33,036 nucleotides of DNA from an uncultured Roseiflexus sp. GTDB taxonomy: Bacteria > Chloroflexota > Chloroflexia > Chloroflexales > Roseiflexaceae. The stretch spans positions 1-33,036 of the forward strand of contig CALGYB010000203.1 in the NCBI GenBank assembly GCA_937935075.1, read 5' to 3'. The notes under the pieces were generated by a model. The model was not told where the DNA came from. It saw only the letters and a program-made list of their open reading frames with translations, and ran no database searches. Below are positions 7,434-15,860 of the stretch, in pieces (the stretch's first letter is position 1; the number at the start of each line of letters is the position of its first letter). Position numbers and translations under genes: made by a program.

Positions 7434-8546
7434 TTACGCCACGCGATAGCGTGCGATCACCTCTTCGTCGAGCGTAATGCCCAGCCCCGGTTCTTGCGGC
7501 ACGCTCACCCACCCATCCACCACCGGAAAGGTTTCGCGGGTCAGTGTCTGCCGCAACGGTCCCTGCTCGACGCAATACTCCAGGAGCGAAGCGTTTGGCA
7601 GCGCCGCCAGGAAATGCAGCGAAGCGGCGATGCTGATGCCGGTTTTGTAGGAGTGATTGACGCACAGACGATGACGCTGCGCCGCCATTCGCCCGATCTG
7701 GATCGCCTGGGATAACCCGCCGACTCGCGCCACGTCTGGCTGCACCACTGCCAGACCGGCATCCAGCAGCGCCTGAAACCCGCCAAGGGTGGTCTCCTGT
7801 TCCCCGGCGGCGATACGGATGGACGAGACGGCGGTCAGGCGCGTATACCCTTCGAGATTGTCGGGATGCAGCGGCTCTTCGAGCCAAAACGGATTGTATT
7901 CAGCAAACTGATGCGCACGCCGGATCGCCGTCGCCGTGTCGTAGCAGATTCCTGCGTCGATCATCAGGTCGGTGCGATCCCCCAGCCCGCGCCGCGCCAT
8001 CCGCACCAGGGCGAGATCCATCTCCTCGCTCGTTCCGATCGGTCCCCAGCCGAACTTGACCGCCGTGAACCCCTGGTCGACGAGGCGGCGGGCAAGATCA
8101 TACGTTCCTGCGGGCGTCTCCTGGAACAGGATCGACGCATAGGCGCGCAAACGGTTGCGGAAGCCGCCGCCGAGCAGCCGATAGACCGGTTGCCCCATCA
8201 CCTTGCCGGCAATGTCCCACAAGGCGATGTCGATGCCACTGATCGCCTGCTGCACCGCGCCGCCGCGCCCGAAGAAAATCGACCCCTGGTACATGGCGTG
8301 CCACAGGCGCGCAATATCGAGCGGATTTTCGCCGAGCACGCACAGCCGTAATCCGCGCGCAATCTGATGGGACATCGGCGCTTCGATGATGGCTTTTGCC
8401 GCCATCGGCGACGAGTCGACCTCGCCAACGCCGATGATCCCTTCATCGGTGTGAACTTTGACCACCAGCGTGTCCTGCGTGCCGTCGGCGCGGTCGTCTA
8501 CGGTTGGAAGTTGCAACCAGATGGCTTCGACATCGGTAATTTTCAC
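7434..8546 (-). CDS. Enolase-superfamily enzyme, mandelate racemase-type acid-sugar dehydratase
   Basis: A 370-aa protein starting at GTG 8546 with AAGGAG 6 nt upstream. The N-terminal capping domain (about 1-125) is followed by a (beta/alpha)7-beta barrel. Ligands and catalytic groups expected from the family are present: K164 (AVKFGWG), D197 (LMIDAG), E223/E224 (WLEEP), E249 (AAGEQ), and the Asp-His dyad D271 (QPDVARVGG) and H298 (NHSYKTG), matching D270/H297 of mandelate racemase. It likely abstracts the alpha-proton of a sugar acid and eliminates water to give a 2-keto-3-deoxy acid; racemisation is the alternative. It sits 16 nt after the DoeB-like deacylase gene and 14 nt before the amidohydrolase gene. 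It is one of three diverged members of this superfamily in the locus. Confidence 0.88.
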   Translation of the reverse strand: MKITDVEAIWLQLPTVDDRADGTQDTLVVKVHTDEGIIGVGEVDSSPMAAKAIIEAPMSHQIARGLRLCVLGENPLDIARLWHAMYQGSIFFGRGGAVQQAISGIDIALWDIAGKVMGQPVYRLLGGGFRNRLRAYASILFQETPAGTYDLARRLVDQGFTAVKFGWGPIGTSEEMDLALVRMARRGLGDRTDLMIDAGICYDTATAIRRAHQFAEYNPFWLEEPLHPDNLEGYTRLTAVSSIRIAAGEQETTLGGFQALLDAGLAVVQPDVARVGGLSQAIQIGRMAAQRHRLCVNHSYKTGISIAASLHFLAALPNASLLEYCVEQGPLRQTLTRETFPVVDGWVSVPQEPGLGITLDEEVIARYRVA

Positions 8547-8562
8547 AAACCTCTCCTTACTA

Positions 8563-9570
8563 CTATGGCAGGTGAAATGGTCGTGCCAGCGTTGCGAGGC
8601 AGTCGCCCTGGCGCACGAGAGGGAACGCGCGCCGACTGATCAGCAAGCCTTCCGTTCTGGCCTGCACGAGCGTCGGCGGCTCGAAGGGCTGATCGATTGA
8701 ATGGATCTGACCAAGCGCCTGACCTGTGATGATCCACGCGCCCATTTCGACGAAAGGCTCGAAGATGCCGCTCACCGGCGCCATGATGTAATCGTCGTAC
8801 TGATCGGCGGCTATGATCTGCGCAGACGCGGGCGGCGGTTCGGGCGCCTGATCGGTCAGGATGCCCGCCTGACGCAGCACATTGCGTACCCCCCGCTCCG
8901 TCATGCTGAGCATCTCGGCGCCAAACTGCGCAGCGCTGCCCATTTCTGTGCCAAGCGTCAGCTTTCCCAGACGTTCGGCTTCGCCAGGCAGCAAACCCGT
9001 GCCGCCCACATCGCGATAGAGCAGGACGTAGGGCGCGCCCCACGCCAGCGCCAGATCGATCATGGCGCGCAACTGGTCGTGGTTGGGAACCTTGTGCATG
9101 CTGACCAGCGGCAGAAAGTGCGCCGACCGTCCGCCGGAGTGAATGTCGATCACCAGATCAGCCAGCGGAAAGAGCGCCGTCGTGACGTAATGCGCGATCA
9201 TCTCGGTAATCGTTCCGTCGGCGCGTCCGGGGAACACGCGATTCATGTTTTTGCCATCAAGCGGTGACAGTCGGGCGCCGGCGGCGAGCGCCGGTCGGTT
9301 CAACATGGGGAGGATGATGATCCGCCCACGGATACTGTCTGGTGCGAGGGTGCGCGCCAGGTTCAGCAGCGTCACCGGTCCTTCATACTCATCGCCGTGG
9401 TTGCCGCCAAATAGCAGCGCCGTCGGTCCGGGAGCGCCGTTGATCACGGCAATCGGCAGATATTCGGTCGCCCATCCAGAGGTGTTGGTCGATTGTGGAA
9501 TGGCCAGTCGCCCCAACTGCTTGCCAGGCTGTTCAAAATCGACCAGGGTCACGATCTGTGTTGCGCTCAT
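8563..9570 (-). CDS. Zn-dependent deacylase, DoeB/aspartoacylase (M14-like) family
   Basis: A 335-aa protein from ATG 9570, overlapping the stop of the upstream gene (ATGA) with GGAG 5 nt before. The zinc motif [10 protein letters not shown] gives H58 and E61, and DIHSGG gives H144. [14 protein letters not shown] is the substrate-anchoring segment and E209 (LGTEMG) is the likely catalytic Glu. The C-terminal 100 residues form a beta-rich domain with a biotinyl-lipoyl-like look ([17 protein letters not shown]). Overall layout and motifs are closest, as far as I can recall, to N-acetyl-diaminobutyrate deacetylase of ectoine catabolism (DoeB/EutE), but the rest of an ectoine pathway is absent here. 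Hydrolysis of an N-acyl amino compound in the cytoplasm is the best guess. Confidence 0.85.
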   Translation of the reverse strand: MSATQIVTLVDFEQPGKQLGRLAIPQSTNTSGWATEYLPIAVINGAPGPTALLFGGNHGDEYEGPVTLLNLARTLAPDSIRGRIIILPMLNRPALAAGARLSPLDGKNMNRVFPGRADGTITEMIAHYVTTALFPLADLVIDIHSGGRSAHFLPLVSMHKVPNHDQLRAMIDLALAWGAPYVLLYRDVGGTGLLPGEAERLGKLTLGTEMGSAAQFGAEMLSMTERGVRNVLRQAGILTDQAPEPPPASAQIIAADQYDDYIMAPVSGIFEPFVEMGAWIITGQALGQIHSIDQPFEPPTLVQARTEGLLISRRAFPLVRQGDCLATLARPFHLP

Positions 9571-10946
9571 AGACTCTCCAATCCGCTGATAGCGGCGGCA
9601 ATCGTTTGTTCCAGGCAACCGGGAAGGAAGGGCGACTGTTGTTCCTGATACAGACCGCTGCCATACGCATCGCGGGGCGGGAGATAGCCCAGTGTGCCAT
9701 TGGTGCAACCAAGAACCAACACAGGTTGGCGATGAAATCGGGTGCGGAGTTCGACCTGCATCCGGGCATACGCTTCGTTGGGACAGGCGACGAGGAGCGC
9801 ATCACCTAACCGCCAGAACCAGAGCGTCATCGGATACACCGGCTCATCGCCAAGGGCCGCCTGGAGCATGCGGCGCCGCAGCGCTTTCTCCGCCTCAGCG
9901 ATGGCATCGCTGCGGTCAGCCCCTGGAGGATCGACCGGCGTAAGGTCGGGCTTGCGTTGCAGCGGCACGAGCGTACTGTGATGCCGGAGAGTCGCACAGC
10001 GTCTTTGGGCAGAGTCATCAATCGGCTGATAATCCCAGGTAGCGAGGTTGGCGCCCGAAGCCACCACTCCGGTGTAGACGAAATGTGATGCAGGCGGTGG
10101 TAATGCCTCGAACGCCGCAGCGGCGGCATACGCCAGTTGGCGGCCATTCCGATCGGCGACTGCGGGATCGCCCACGAATCCTTCACGTGGACCGAGATCG
10201 CCCGCAGCGCCATACAGGAACAGGCAGGGTGCGCCGTAGATTGATTCGAGCGTTTCCCGCAGAGCGCCGACGTAATCCGGCGAGAGCAACCGATTCTGCC
10301 AGGCAAGGGTCGTCGGGTGGCAGGCGTAGTTGACCAGTGTGGCCATGATTGTGCCATCCTCTGCGGTCACGCGACCGACGAGCACCGTATCGTCGGCGGG
10401 CGCCGCCGGATTATAGCCGCAGGCATATCTGCCGATATCCGGCGCCCAGAAATCGCGATTTGCCGCCAGTGCACAGCGCCCATACCCGTAGGTGATCCAC
10501 GCCGGGCGCAGCGCGGCTCTGGCTTCAATTATCGCCTCGATGAGCGCATTGGTCAGAGCATCGATGTATGGTTCGATCAAGTGCGCGCCGGGTTTATCGG
10601 TGATCTGGCTATTAATGCACGCGCCAGCGTGGGTATGCGAGAAATTGATCAGCAACGCATCTTCGTCCAGCCCGATTGCGCGCAGGACGGCGTCTCGGAT
10701 GCGGCGCTCATCGGGAAGGTACGGAAACCAGCCCACATCGAGGGCCACGAGCGCCAGCACCGGAGCATCCGCGTGAATATGGCGCATCACCAGCGCCGTC
10801 GCCGTGAGCGGCCGATGCACCCCCTCGGCGACATCGTGGCGCGCAGCCGCCCAGGAGCGTGCATAGATGCCAACCGGCGGCGTCACATCGCGGCGCGCGA
10901 CGCCAACCGCACAATGGGTAAAACCATGGATCTGCGTCAGGTTCAT
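9567..10946 (-). CDS. Neutral ceramidase N-domain-like protein (PF04734-like), paralogue 1
   Basis: A 459-aa protein from ATG 10946 (MNLTQIHGFTHCAVGVARRDVTPP), with a GAGG about 7 nt upstream. The opening VGVARRDVTPPVGI, the HTH at 104-106 (NFSHTHAGA) and H210 (VNYACHPTTL) match the zinc-site regions of neutral ceramidases. The nucleophile motif of true ceramidases (GDxSPN) is here GAAGDLGP (246-253), with Gly in place of Ser. There is no signal peptide and the C-terminal Ig-like domain of real ceramidases is absent, so ceramide is an unlikely substrate. Genes of this type are often mis-named ceramidase. Its overlap with the DoeB-like gene suggests a shared pathway. A metal-dependent hydrolase of an amide, ester or lactone is plausible. 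Confidence 0.85.
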   Translation of the reverse strand: MNLTQIHGFTHCAVGVARRDVTPPVGIYARSWAAARHDVAEGVHRPLTATALVMRHIHADAPVLALVALDVGWFPYLPDERRIRDAVLRAIGLDEDALLINFSHTHAGACINSQITDKPGAHLIEPYIDALTNALIEAIIEARAALRPAWITYGYGRCALAANRDFWAPDIGRYACGYNPAAPADDTVLVGRVTAEDGTIMATLVNYACHPTTLAWQNRLLSPDYVGALRETLESIYGAPCLFLYGAAGDLGPREGFVGDPAVADRNGRQLAYAAAAAFEALPPPASHFVYTGVVASGANLATWDYQPIDDSAQRRCATLRHHSTLVPLQRKPDLTPVDPPGADRSDAIAEAEKALRRRMLQAALGDEPVYPMTLWFWRLGDALLVACPNEAYARMQVELRTRFHRQPVLVLGCTNGTLGYLPPRDAYGSGLYQEQQSPFLPGCLEQTIAAAISGLESL

Positions 10947-11034
10947 GGATTGCCTCGCTTCTGATGACCACTGTGTCGGCGCTTCCTCGATGATAGAGTT
11001 TGTGCCAGGATGCTTCGTGGGTGCTTTGTTTCCT

Positions 11035-12006
11035 CTACATCCGTGATTGCAGAGCGTTGATCCGCACCGTTTCCTCCAGGCGGCGACGTAAAAAATCGAT
11101 CGACTGCTGATCAATGGTGAATACCACGGTAATGATGGGAAGCACGGGGTTCAAGGCAAGCAGGCGTTCACGGCACGAGCGCGTGACCACAAGCGCGTCG
11201 ACTTGCTCGATCATTTCGTGGAGGCGGGTCCGATCATCGATCAGCGCAGGGACAACCACCGAGGTCGGGTGATAGGTGCGAATGATATGGGACAGACTCT
11301 CAACTGTTCCCGGCGAGTCGCACACAAGACCGAACGTCGGCACATGCAGGCGTGCCAGCGCAAGCAGCGATTCATGGGATGGCGTCGCCAGGACGCCAAC
11401 CACCCGCTGACGCGCTGAAGCCGGTACAGCCTGGCGAATCTGCCCAAGATGCTGAAACGTGGTCACAATCAGATCGTAGCGGTGTGCCGGAGTGACCGGA
11501 TCGCGCAGGACATCGTCGAGCAACGCCCGATCCATTGGCGCATCGGCAATACTTTCGATCTCGTCGCCGAGCGTTTCAACATCGCGCCGGTTGCATTCGA
11601 CAAACAACACGCGAGGCGCCTCAGACCCATACGACTGTTGCACAGCGTTGTGGATCAGGTCGAGCAACTGGCTGCGGCTTAACCCTGCCTGCTGAGCAGC
11701 CTGAACGAAGCGCTCGATCTGCTGCTGTAACGTTGGTTGATCGTCCTCTGATCTGGCGCAAACAAATGCGCCTCGACCGCGTGATACTTCGATCAACCCG
11801 CGTTGTTCCAGTATCTGGTAAGCGCGTGCAGCGGTATTCTTGTTCACCTGATACTGTTCTGCAAGTTCACGGACAGTTGGCAGGCGCATGCCGAACCGGT
11901 ACACGCCGGCGCGGATCTGTTGCTCCAGAACATGCACAATTTCACTTGCGCGCAGTGAGCGTTGTGCGGTTTCGCCGTGCGAATCAGAATCGGTTGTGTC
12001 TTTCAT
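11035..12006 (-). CDS. GntR-family regulator with periplasmic-binding-protein-like effector domain
   Basis: A 323-aa protein. ATG 12006 (MKDTTDSD) is preferred; an upstream in-frame TTG at 12027 is possible and no strong ribosome-binding site is seen for either. The winged helix-turn-helix spans about 17-85 (RLPTVRELAEQYQVNKNTAARAYQ, then LIEVSRGRGAFV). A short helical linker follows and then a region from about 132 with alternating beta-alpha pattern (RVLFVECNRRD, YDLIVTTFQHL, VVGVLATPS, TSVVVPALIDD, PIITVVFTID), which looks like a partial periplasmic-binding-type domain rather than FCD or UTRA. It probably controls the downstream genes (ceramidase-like to amidohydrolase) after binding a small ligand. 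Its own leader carries repeated GACA/TGTC half-sites that recur before the second importer, hinting at autoregulation and a shared regulon. Confidence 0.85.
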   Translation of the reverse strand: MKDTTDSDSHGETAQRSLRASEIVHVLEQQIRAGVYRFGMRLPTVRELAEQYQVNKNTAARAYQILEQRGLIEVSRGRGAFVCARSEDDQPTLQQQIERFVQAAQQAGLSRSQLLDLIHNAVQQSYGSEAPRVLFVECNRRDVETLGDEIESIADAPMDRALLDDVLRDPVTPAHRYDLIVTTFQHLGQIRQAVPASARQRVVGVLATPSHESLLALARLHVPTFGLVCDSPGTVESLSHIIRTYHPTSVVVPALIDDRTRLHEMIEQVDALVVTRSCRERLLALNPVLPIITVVFTIDQQSIDFLRRRLEETVRINALQSRM

Positions 12007-12021
12007 ACAGTTTTGGACGCC

Positions 12022-12121
12022 TGACAAAAATATTCAGACATAATTAAGACAATAGAGGACAGTTTGCATACAATATGGCTGCTGCCCCTAAGAACATAGC
12101 AGAACCTGTCCAAAAAGTCAA
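12022..12121 (-). promoter_or_regulatory. Promoter and operator-like half-sites before the GntR gene
   Basis: On the minus strand TTGACT (12121-12116) and TATGTT (12098-12093) are 17 nt apart, giving a start near 12086. Between there and the gene lie four GACA half-sites on the plus strand (near 12023, 12037, 12048, 12058), read as TGTC on the transcript strand. A fifth TGTC (12107-12110, plus strand) lies in the spacer. Their placement downstream of the -10 suits repression. Confidence 0.5.
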
Positions 12122-12303
12122 GCATGCCGTCAGACAGGGGTGCAGTCATGATGCGTCAGGAACCACGGTGTTGTATCTTCCGCTCTGTGTCGCCAATCCC
12201 GACCAGGGGCATCAGCGTGGATGTGAGCGCCCACACTGAACGAATGCAGCCCCGTGCAGCGGAGCTGGCTCAGGGGCGCGCTGCTGCACAGCGTGTGTGC
12301 ATA

Positions 12304-12322
12304 CCCTGAGCCGGTCGAAGGG
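12304..12322. repeat. Short stem-loop, TGAGCCGGTCGAAG core
   Basis: CCCT and AGGG flank GAGCCGGTCGA, followed by GGGGCGCGCT. The same stem-loop with the same downstream bases is found in inverted core orientation at 14555-14573, and its core also occurs at 5276-5300. Confidence 0.6.
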
Positions 12323-12360
12323 GGCGCGCTGCAGTCAGTCGCGCAGTGTGCTGAAAATGC

Positions 12361-12455
<95 letters not shown>

Positions 12456-12585
12456 GTGATTTATTTAGCCCGCAGCGTCAGAATGCCGCCTGACAATCCA
12501 TGCCCGCTTCCAGACAGCCGGATGCGGTTATGAAGTCGGCAGCGCCTGGGGTTCGGTGGCAGTCGCGGGGATGGCACATCGTCGT

Positions 12586-14205
12586 CTAACCCAGGAAGCG
12601 ATGAATGACATTTGAGGTGATACGTGATACGTGCGGATCAACCAGCAGTGCAAGCGGCCAGGTGATTGATCCGACCGAGAAGACGCTGCCGCCGCTGCTG
12701 GTTGTGTAGGACGCCATCTCAGCGCCGCCATTGTCTGGATTCAGCCCTTTCGCAAGCAGATCCGTTCCCGCCGGCGACGACGCGCTCATTTTATCCGTTT
12801 CGTGGCCGGAGGCGCCTCCAGGGCAGCGTTCGTGCAGACTCTCCGCGCCAAAGATATCGCCGTTTTGTAAGCCTGTGCCTTCAAACACCCAGTGATCCGC
12901 CTTCACTACCCGGTATGGAGCGGCAGTCATAATCCCGGCGTCGGTCGTGACAACGCCGAGCAGGCTGGCTTCCGGCGCAACAGTGGCGTGGAACCTGCTC
13001 TCGAAATAGACATCCGGGCGCTGCGGGTCGCGCATGCCCAGGCTGCCGTCGCTGCTGAGCAGCTGCGTCTTGCAGCGCATTGTCGCACTATCCAGGAACT
13101 CGACTTCACAGTTGAGACCGTTCCCTCCCAGATACATCAGTTTGCCGCCGCGCTCATCAACCCATGATTTCACTCGCTCGAACATGGTGCGCGACCAGTA
13201 CTCCGGGTGAACACTGAGGATCAGGACGGCGTAGGCATCGAGGTCGAGCGTGCCATCGTGGAGTTGGGTGTCAGCGTACAGGTCGTAGGCGAACCCTTCG
13301 CGCTCCAGCCATCCGAGCAGGCGCCACTCTGCTGGCGCCAGGCTGCTGGCCAGTCGCCCGGGAACCGGATCGAGAACGTGGGCATTTCCGGGTACACTAT
13401 TCCCAATTTCGGGTCTGTCGAACGACAACGGCGCGTAGGCGTCATTGGGCGCGTGCCATTCGGACAATCCGCTTCCTGCATAGCGCGGCAGATCGAGCCG
13501 CGCGTTCACCGTTGGAGTCGGCGGGAGCCGGGTTGCGTTGATGTAATTGCTGCGCCCGCCAAAGTTGTTGTAGGCGTTCCAGGTATTGGTGGAAGCAAGC
13601 ACAGCAATGGGGTGCGCCGGTTTCGCGGGAGCGACGACCCACGGAAACGCAAAGAATTCGCCGGCTTCGTTCTCGGCGTGCAGGTAGTACAATCCTGATC
13701 GCTCGGGCGCGGTAACATATTGGGTGTGGTGGAGACTGCCGTATCCCTGCGTGTTCCAGCGCACCCCGGTCTGGGTGTAATCGCCGTCGGGCGTGACCTG
13801 CATCACCGCGCGCGGACCATGTTCGTCGAACCAGCCGAGCGGGCGCACCCGGACTTTCTCCCACCCGTAGCGCCAGAGACTCAGGTGATACGGGGTCGTC
13901 GAGTGGACGCGGAATTCGCTGCGTTCGCCGGAGCGCACCCATTTGGGCCACATGTAGCCGAGCAGGCGGTCGGAAAGCAGGCGAAAATGGTGCGGATGTT
14001 CGGCGGATACGGTGATGTTCACCCGTTTGGCGCCATATCCCGGCTTGTGCAGCGTCACCTGATACATCCCAGGAGCGATGTCGGTATGCACAGCGCCGCC
14101 CGGCGTTGATCGCGCGACAGCGACGGTATGTCCATCAGCAGTAAATTCCAGCACCACATCGCACAGCGCCATATAGTGTTCATCACTGACATATCCGACC
14201 AGCAT
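12586..14205 (-). CDS. N,N-dimethylformamidase large-subunit-like protein
   Basis: A 539-aa protein from ATG 14205 with AGGAGG 6 nt upstream. The first 78 residues form a small beta-rich domain (VARSTPGGAVHTDIAPGMYQVTLHKPGYGAKRVNITV) like PEGA/carboxypeptidase-regulatory modules. The rest resembles the C-terminal domain of dimethylformamidase beta subunits: LLGYMWPKWVRSGE, GLYYLHAENEAGEFFAFPWVV, NTWNAYNNFGGRSNYIN, LLSVHPEYWS-type segments (here LILSVHPEYWSRTMFE), LMYLGGNGLNCEVEF, and a closing GSGSVFSVGSITW-like segment. In the characterised enzyme an iron is held by two Tyr and a Glu; I could not map these with certainty. No small subunit gene is present. It may hydrolyse an amide other than dimethylformamide. 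It is flanked by non-coding repeats, so its membership of the operon rests on orientation only. Confidence 0.8.
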   Translation of the reverse strand: MLVGYVSDEHYMALCDVVLEFTADGHTVAVARSTPGGAVHTDIAPGMYQVTLHKPGYGAKRVNITVSAEHPHHFRLLSDRLLGYMWPKWVRSGERSEFRVHSTTPYHLSLWRYGWEKVRVRPLGWFDEHGPRAVMQVTPDGDYTQTGVRWNTQGYGSLHHTQYVTAPERSGLYYLHAENEAGEFFAFPWVVAPAKPAHPIAVLASTNTWNAYNNFGGRSNYINATRLPPTPTVNARLDLPRYAGSGLSEWHAPNDAYAPLSFDRPEIGNSVPGNAHVLDPVPGRLASSLAPAEWRLLGWLEREGFAYDLYADTQLHDGTLDLDAYAVLILSVHPEYWSRTMFERVKSWVDERGGKLMYLGGNGLNCEVEFLDSATMRCKTQLLSSDGSLGMRDPQRPDVYFESRFHATVAPEASLLGVVTTDAGIMTAAPYRVVKADHWVFEGTGLQNGDIFGAESLHERCPGGASGHETDKMSASSPAGTDLLAKGLNPDNGGAEMASYTTSSGGSVFSVGSITWPLALLVDPHVSRITSNVIHRFLG

Positions 14206-14437
14206 GGCATGCCTCCTGGAATAATATGTGACAGAAGGGGAGTTCCGCCCCTGGAAGCGTCGGAGTGTCCAGGCGACTCGTCAGACGGCATCCTGGCGCA
14301 GCGGGCTAATGAACATAGTTCGGCACGACGGTGCGCTGCGATCTGAAGCTCCGGCTAAGATCATGCCAGCCCATGCGGGGCTTTCATGTCTTCAGCGAGG
14401 ACTTATGAATATTAAGAATGACTTCACTGCAAAAAGC

Positions 14438-14497
14438 AACCACGAAGGTCACAAAGGGACACAAAGAACCTTCGTGCGCTTCGTGTCCTTTGTGGTT
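14438..14497. repeat. Solo palindromic CACGAAGG repeat
   Basis: AACCACGAAGGTCACAAAGG and its near-complement ending TCCTTTGTGGTT form a 60-bp hairpin. The 17 bases before it (GACTTCACTGCAAAAAGC) are the same as those before the tandem array at 32674, so this is a solo copy of that element. On the plus strand the stem is followed by AAGCCTTTTTT and might terminate transcription. The rest of 14206-14437 holds nothing assignable. Confidence 0.8.
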
Positions 14498-14554
14498 AAG
14501 CCTTTTTTCAGTGGACTCAAGAATTTAATTCGGCATACGCCACCTGCCCTTCGA

Positions 14555-14573
14555 CCCTTCGACAGGCTCAGGG
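14555..14573. repeat. Short stem-loop, CTTCGACAGGCTCAG core
   Basis: CCCTTCGACAGGCTCAGGG, followed by GGGCGCGCT, is the inverted form of the stem-loop at 12304-12322. Confidence 0.6.
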
Positions 14574-14680
14574 GGCGCGCTACTGGCGGTATACCCAAAG
14601 AAATACTTTCATTAGCCCGCAGCGAGACGGCAGTTCCTGACACATCCTGCCCGCACCCATCGCTCTTCACTCTGTGCGAT

Positions 14681-14749
14681 GCCTCTCGCCTCTCGCCTCT
14701 CGCCTCTCCCCTCTCCCCTCTCGCCTCTCCCCTCTCCCCTCTCCCTCTC
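14681..14749. repeat. Heptanucleotide tandem array, SCCTCTC type
   Basis: Nine exact-phase 7-bp units (GCCTCTC or CCCTCTC) and a partial tenth run right up to the stop codon of the leftward gene at 14748-14750. Read on the minus strand it is a GAGAGGS repeat beginning at a gene's 3' end, the same placement as the GAGAACC array at 2421-2470. Confidence 0.9.
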
Positions 14750-15860
14750 AATCCGTGCGATACCGCTCGACCTTTCGCTCGTCCAGCGCCACGCCCAATC
14801 CAGGTCCCGACGGCGCTCTGGCAATGCCTGCCTGCACAGGCAGCGGTTCAGCCAGAATGTCGGACTCGTAGAAAAACGGTCCGATGATGTCGCAGGGAAA
14901 CGCCTCCGCATCAATTGCTGGCGTCGCCAGCGCCAGGTGGATCATGGCTGCGCTGCCGATGCCGAGTTCCAGGTTGCTGCCGACCGTGCAGACGATCCCC
15001 GCTGCTTCGGCAATCGCAGCAATCTTTCGTGCAACGCCCAGGCCGCCTTTGCCGACGTAGACCGACAGGACATCGGCAGCCGACGCTCGCACGAGCGCCA
15101 TCGCATCCTGGGGCGCGGCAACGCTTTCATCCGCCATAATCGGTATTTCGACCTGTCGCCGCACCTCGGCCATCCATGCCACATCGAACGGCGCGACCGG
15201 TTGTTCGGCGAAGATGAGATCGTGATCGGCGAGCCGCCGGATGGTTTGAATGGCTGTGCGCGGCGACCATCCGCCGTTTGCATCGATTGCCAGCCGAATG
15301 TCGGGGCCAACCGCAGCGCGCACGGCGCGCACCCGCGCAATATCCTGCTCAGGTTCGATGCCAACTTTGATTTTCAGGGTGCGGAAGCCCTGTTCAACCG
15401 CCCATACCGCAATCTGCGCTGCTTGATCCGGTTCACGCCCGGAGATGGAAAACTTCGTCGGCACGGCGTCGCGCACCGGACCGCCAAACAGACGGTAGAG
15501 CGGCAAGCCGGCGATCTTGCCCAGCACATCCCAGAGCGCAATCTCAACACCGGCTTTGGTGAAGGGGTGCCCGGCTATCCCGCGATGCATACGCAGCGTG
15601 AGACGTTCGATCGCCGTCGGGTCTTCGCCAATCAGAAGCGGCGCAAGGTAGGCAGTGATGCAGTGAACAGCGGTCGTCTGGTCTTCCCCGCTCCAGATGG
15701 GCGTGCACGACACCTCGCCCAACCCGATCACTCCTTCGTCCGTGTGGACCCTGACCAGCACGAAGGGAGACTCCGTATGGCTGCCGCGACCGCCCTGGAT
15801 TGCGAGTTGCTGATTGATTGGCACGCGCACCGGAATGGTCTCGATGTGCGAAATCTTCAT
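14748..15860 (-). CDS. Enolase-superfamily enzyme, muconate-lactonizing/dipeptide-epimerase type
   Basis: A 370-aa protein from ATG 15860, which overlaps the creatininase stop (ATGA) and has AAGGTG upstream. It carries the two-lysine active site of the MLE subgroup: KIKVG (K163 and K165) and K271 (VYVGKGGLG). The metal ligands are D193 (AIDANGGW), E219 (FAEQPV) and D244 (IMADES). This layout supports proton transfer from either face: cycloisomerisation, epimerisation or N-succinylamino acid racemisation, rather than the Asp-His dehydration chemistry of the other two paralogues. Coupling to a creatininase-family hydrolase suggests the pair act on consecutive intermediates. The stop codon abuts a heptanucleotide array. 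Substrate not deducible. Confidence 0.88.
   Translation of the reverse strand: MKISHIETIPVRVPINQQLAIQGGRGSHTESPFVLVRVHTDEGVIGLGEVSCTPIWSGEDQTTAVHCITAYLAPLLIGEDPTAIERLTLRMHRGIAGHPFTKAGVEIALWDVLGKIAGLPLYRLFGGPVRDAVPTKFSISGREPDQAAQIAVWAVEQGFRTLKIKVGIEPEQDIARVRAVRAAVGPDIRLAIDANGGWSPRTAIQTIRRLADHDLIFAEQPVAPFDVAWMAEVRRQVEIPIMADESVAAPQDAMALVRASAADVLSVYVGKGGLGVARKIAAIAEAAGIVCTVGSNLELGIGSAAMIHLALATPAIDAEAFPCDIIGPFFYESDILAEPLPVQAGIARAPSGPGLGVALDERKVERYRTD

Noticed and set aside
7420-7887. Upstream extension of the amidohydrolase frame
   Set aside because: It overlaps the mandelate-racemase-type gene in another frame and encodes Arg-rich sequence unlike the family; the DVHTH motif should be at the N-terminus.
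8563-9570. Ectoine degradation cluster
   Set aside because: Only a DoeB-like gene is present; no DoeA-type ectoine hydrolase, cyclodeaminase or ectoine importer genes were found in the window.
12124-12309. 61-aa plus-strand frame in the gap 12122-12585
   Set aside because: No ribosome-binding site, overlaps a stem-loop repeat and shows no protein-like pattern.
14438-14520. Intrinsic terminator for a plus-strand gene
   Set aside because: The hairpin plus T-run fits, but no plus-strand gene ends upstream; the hairpin is better explained as a dispersed repeat.
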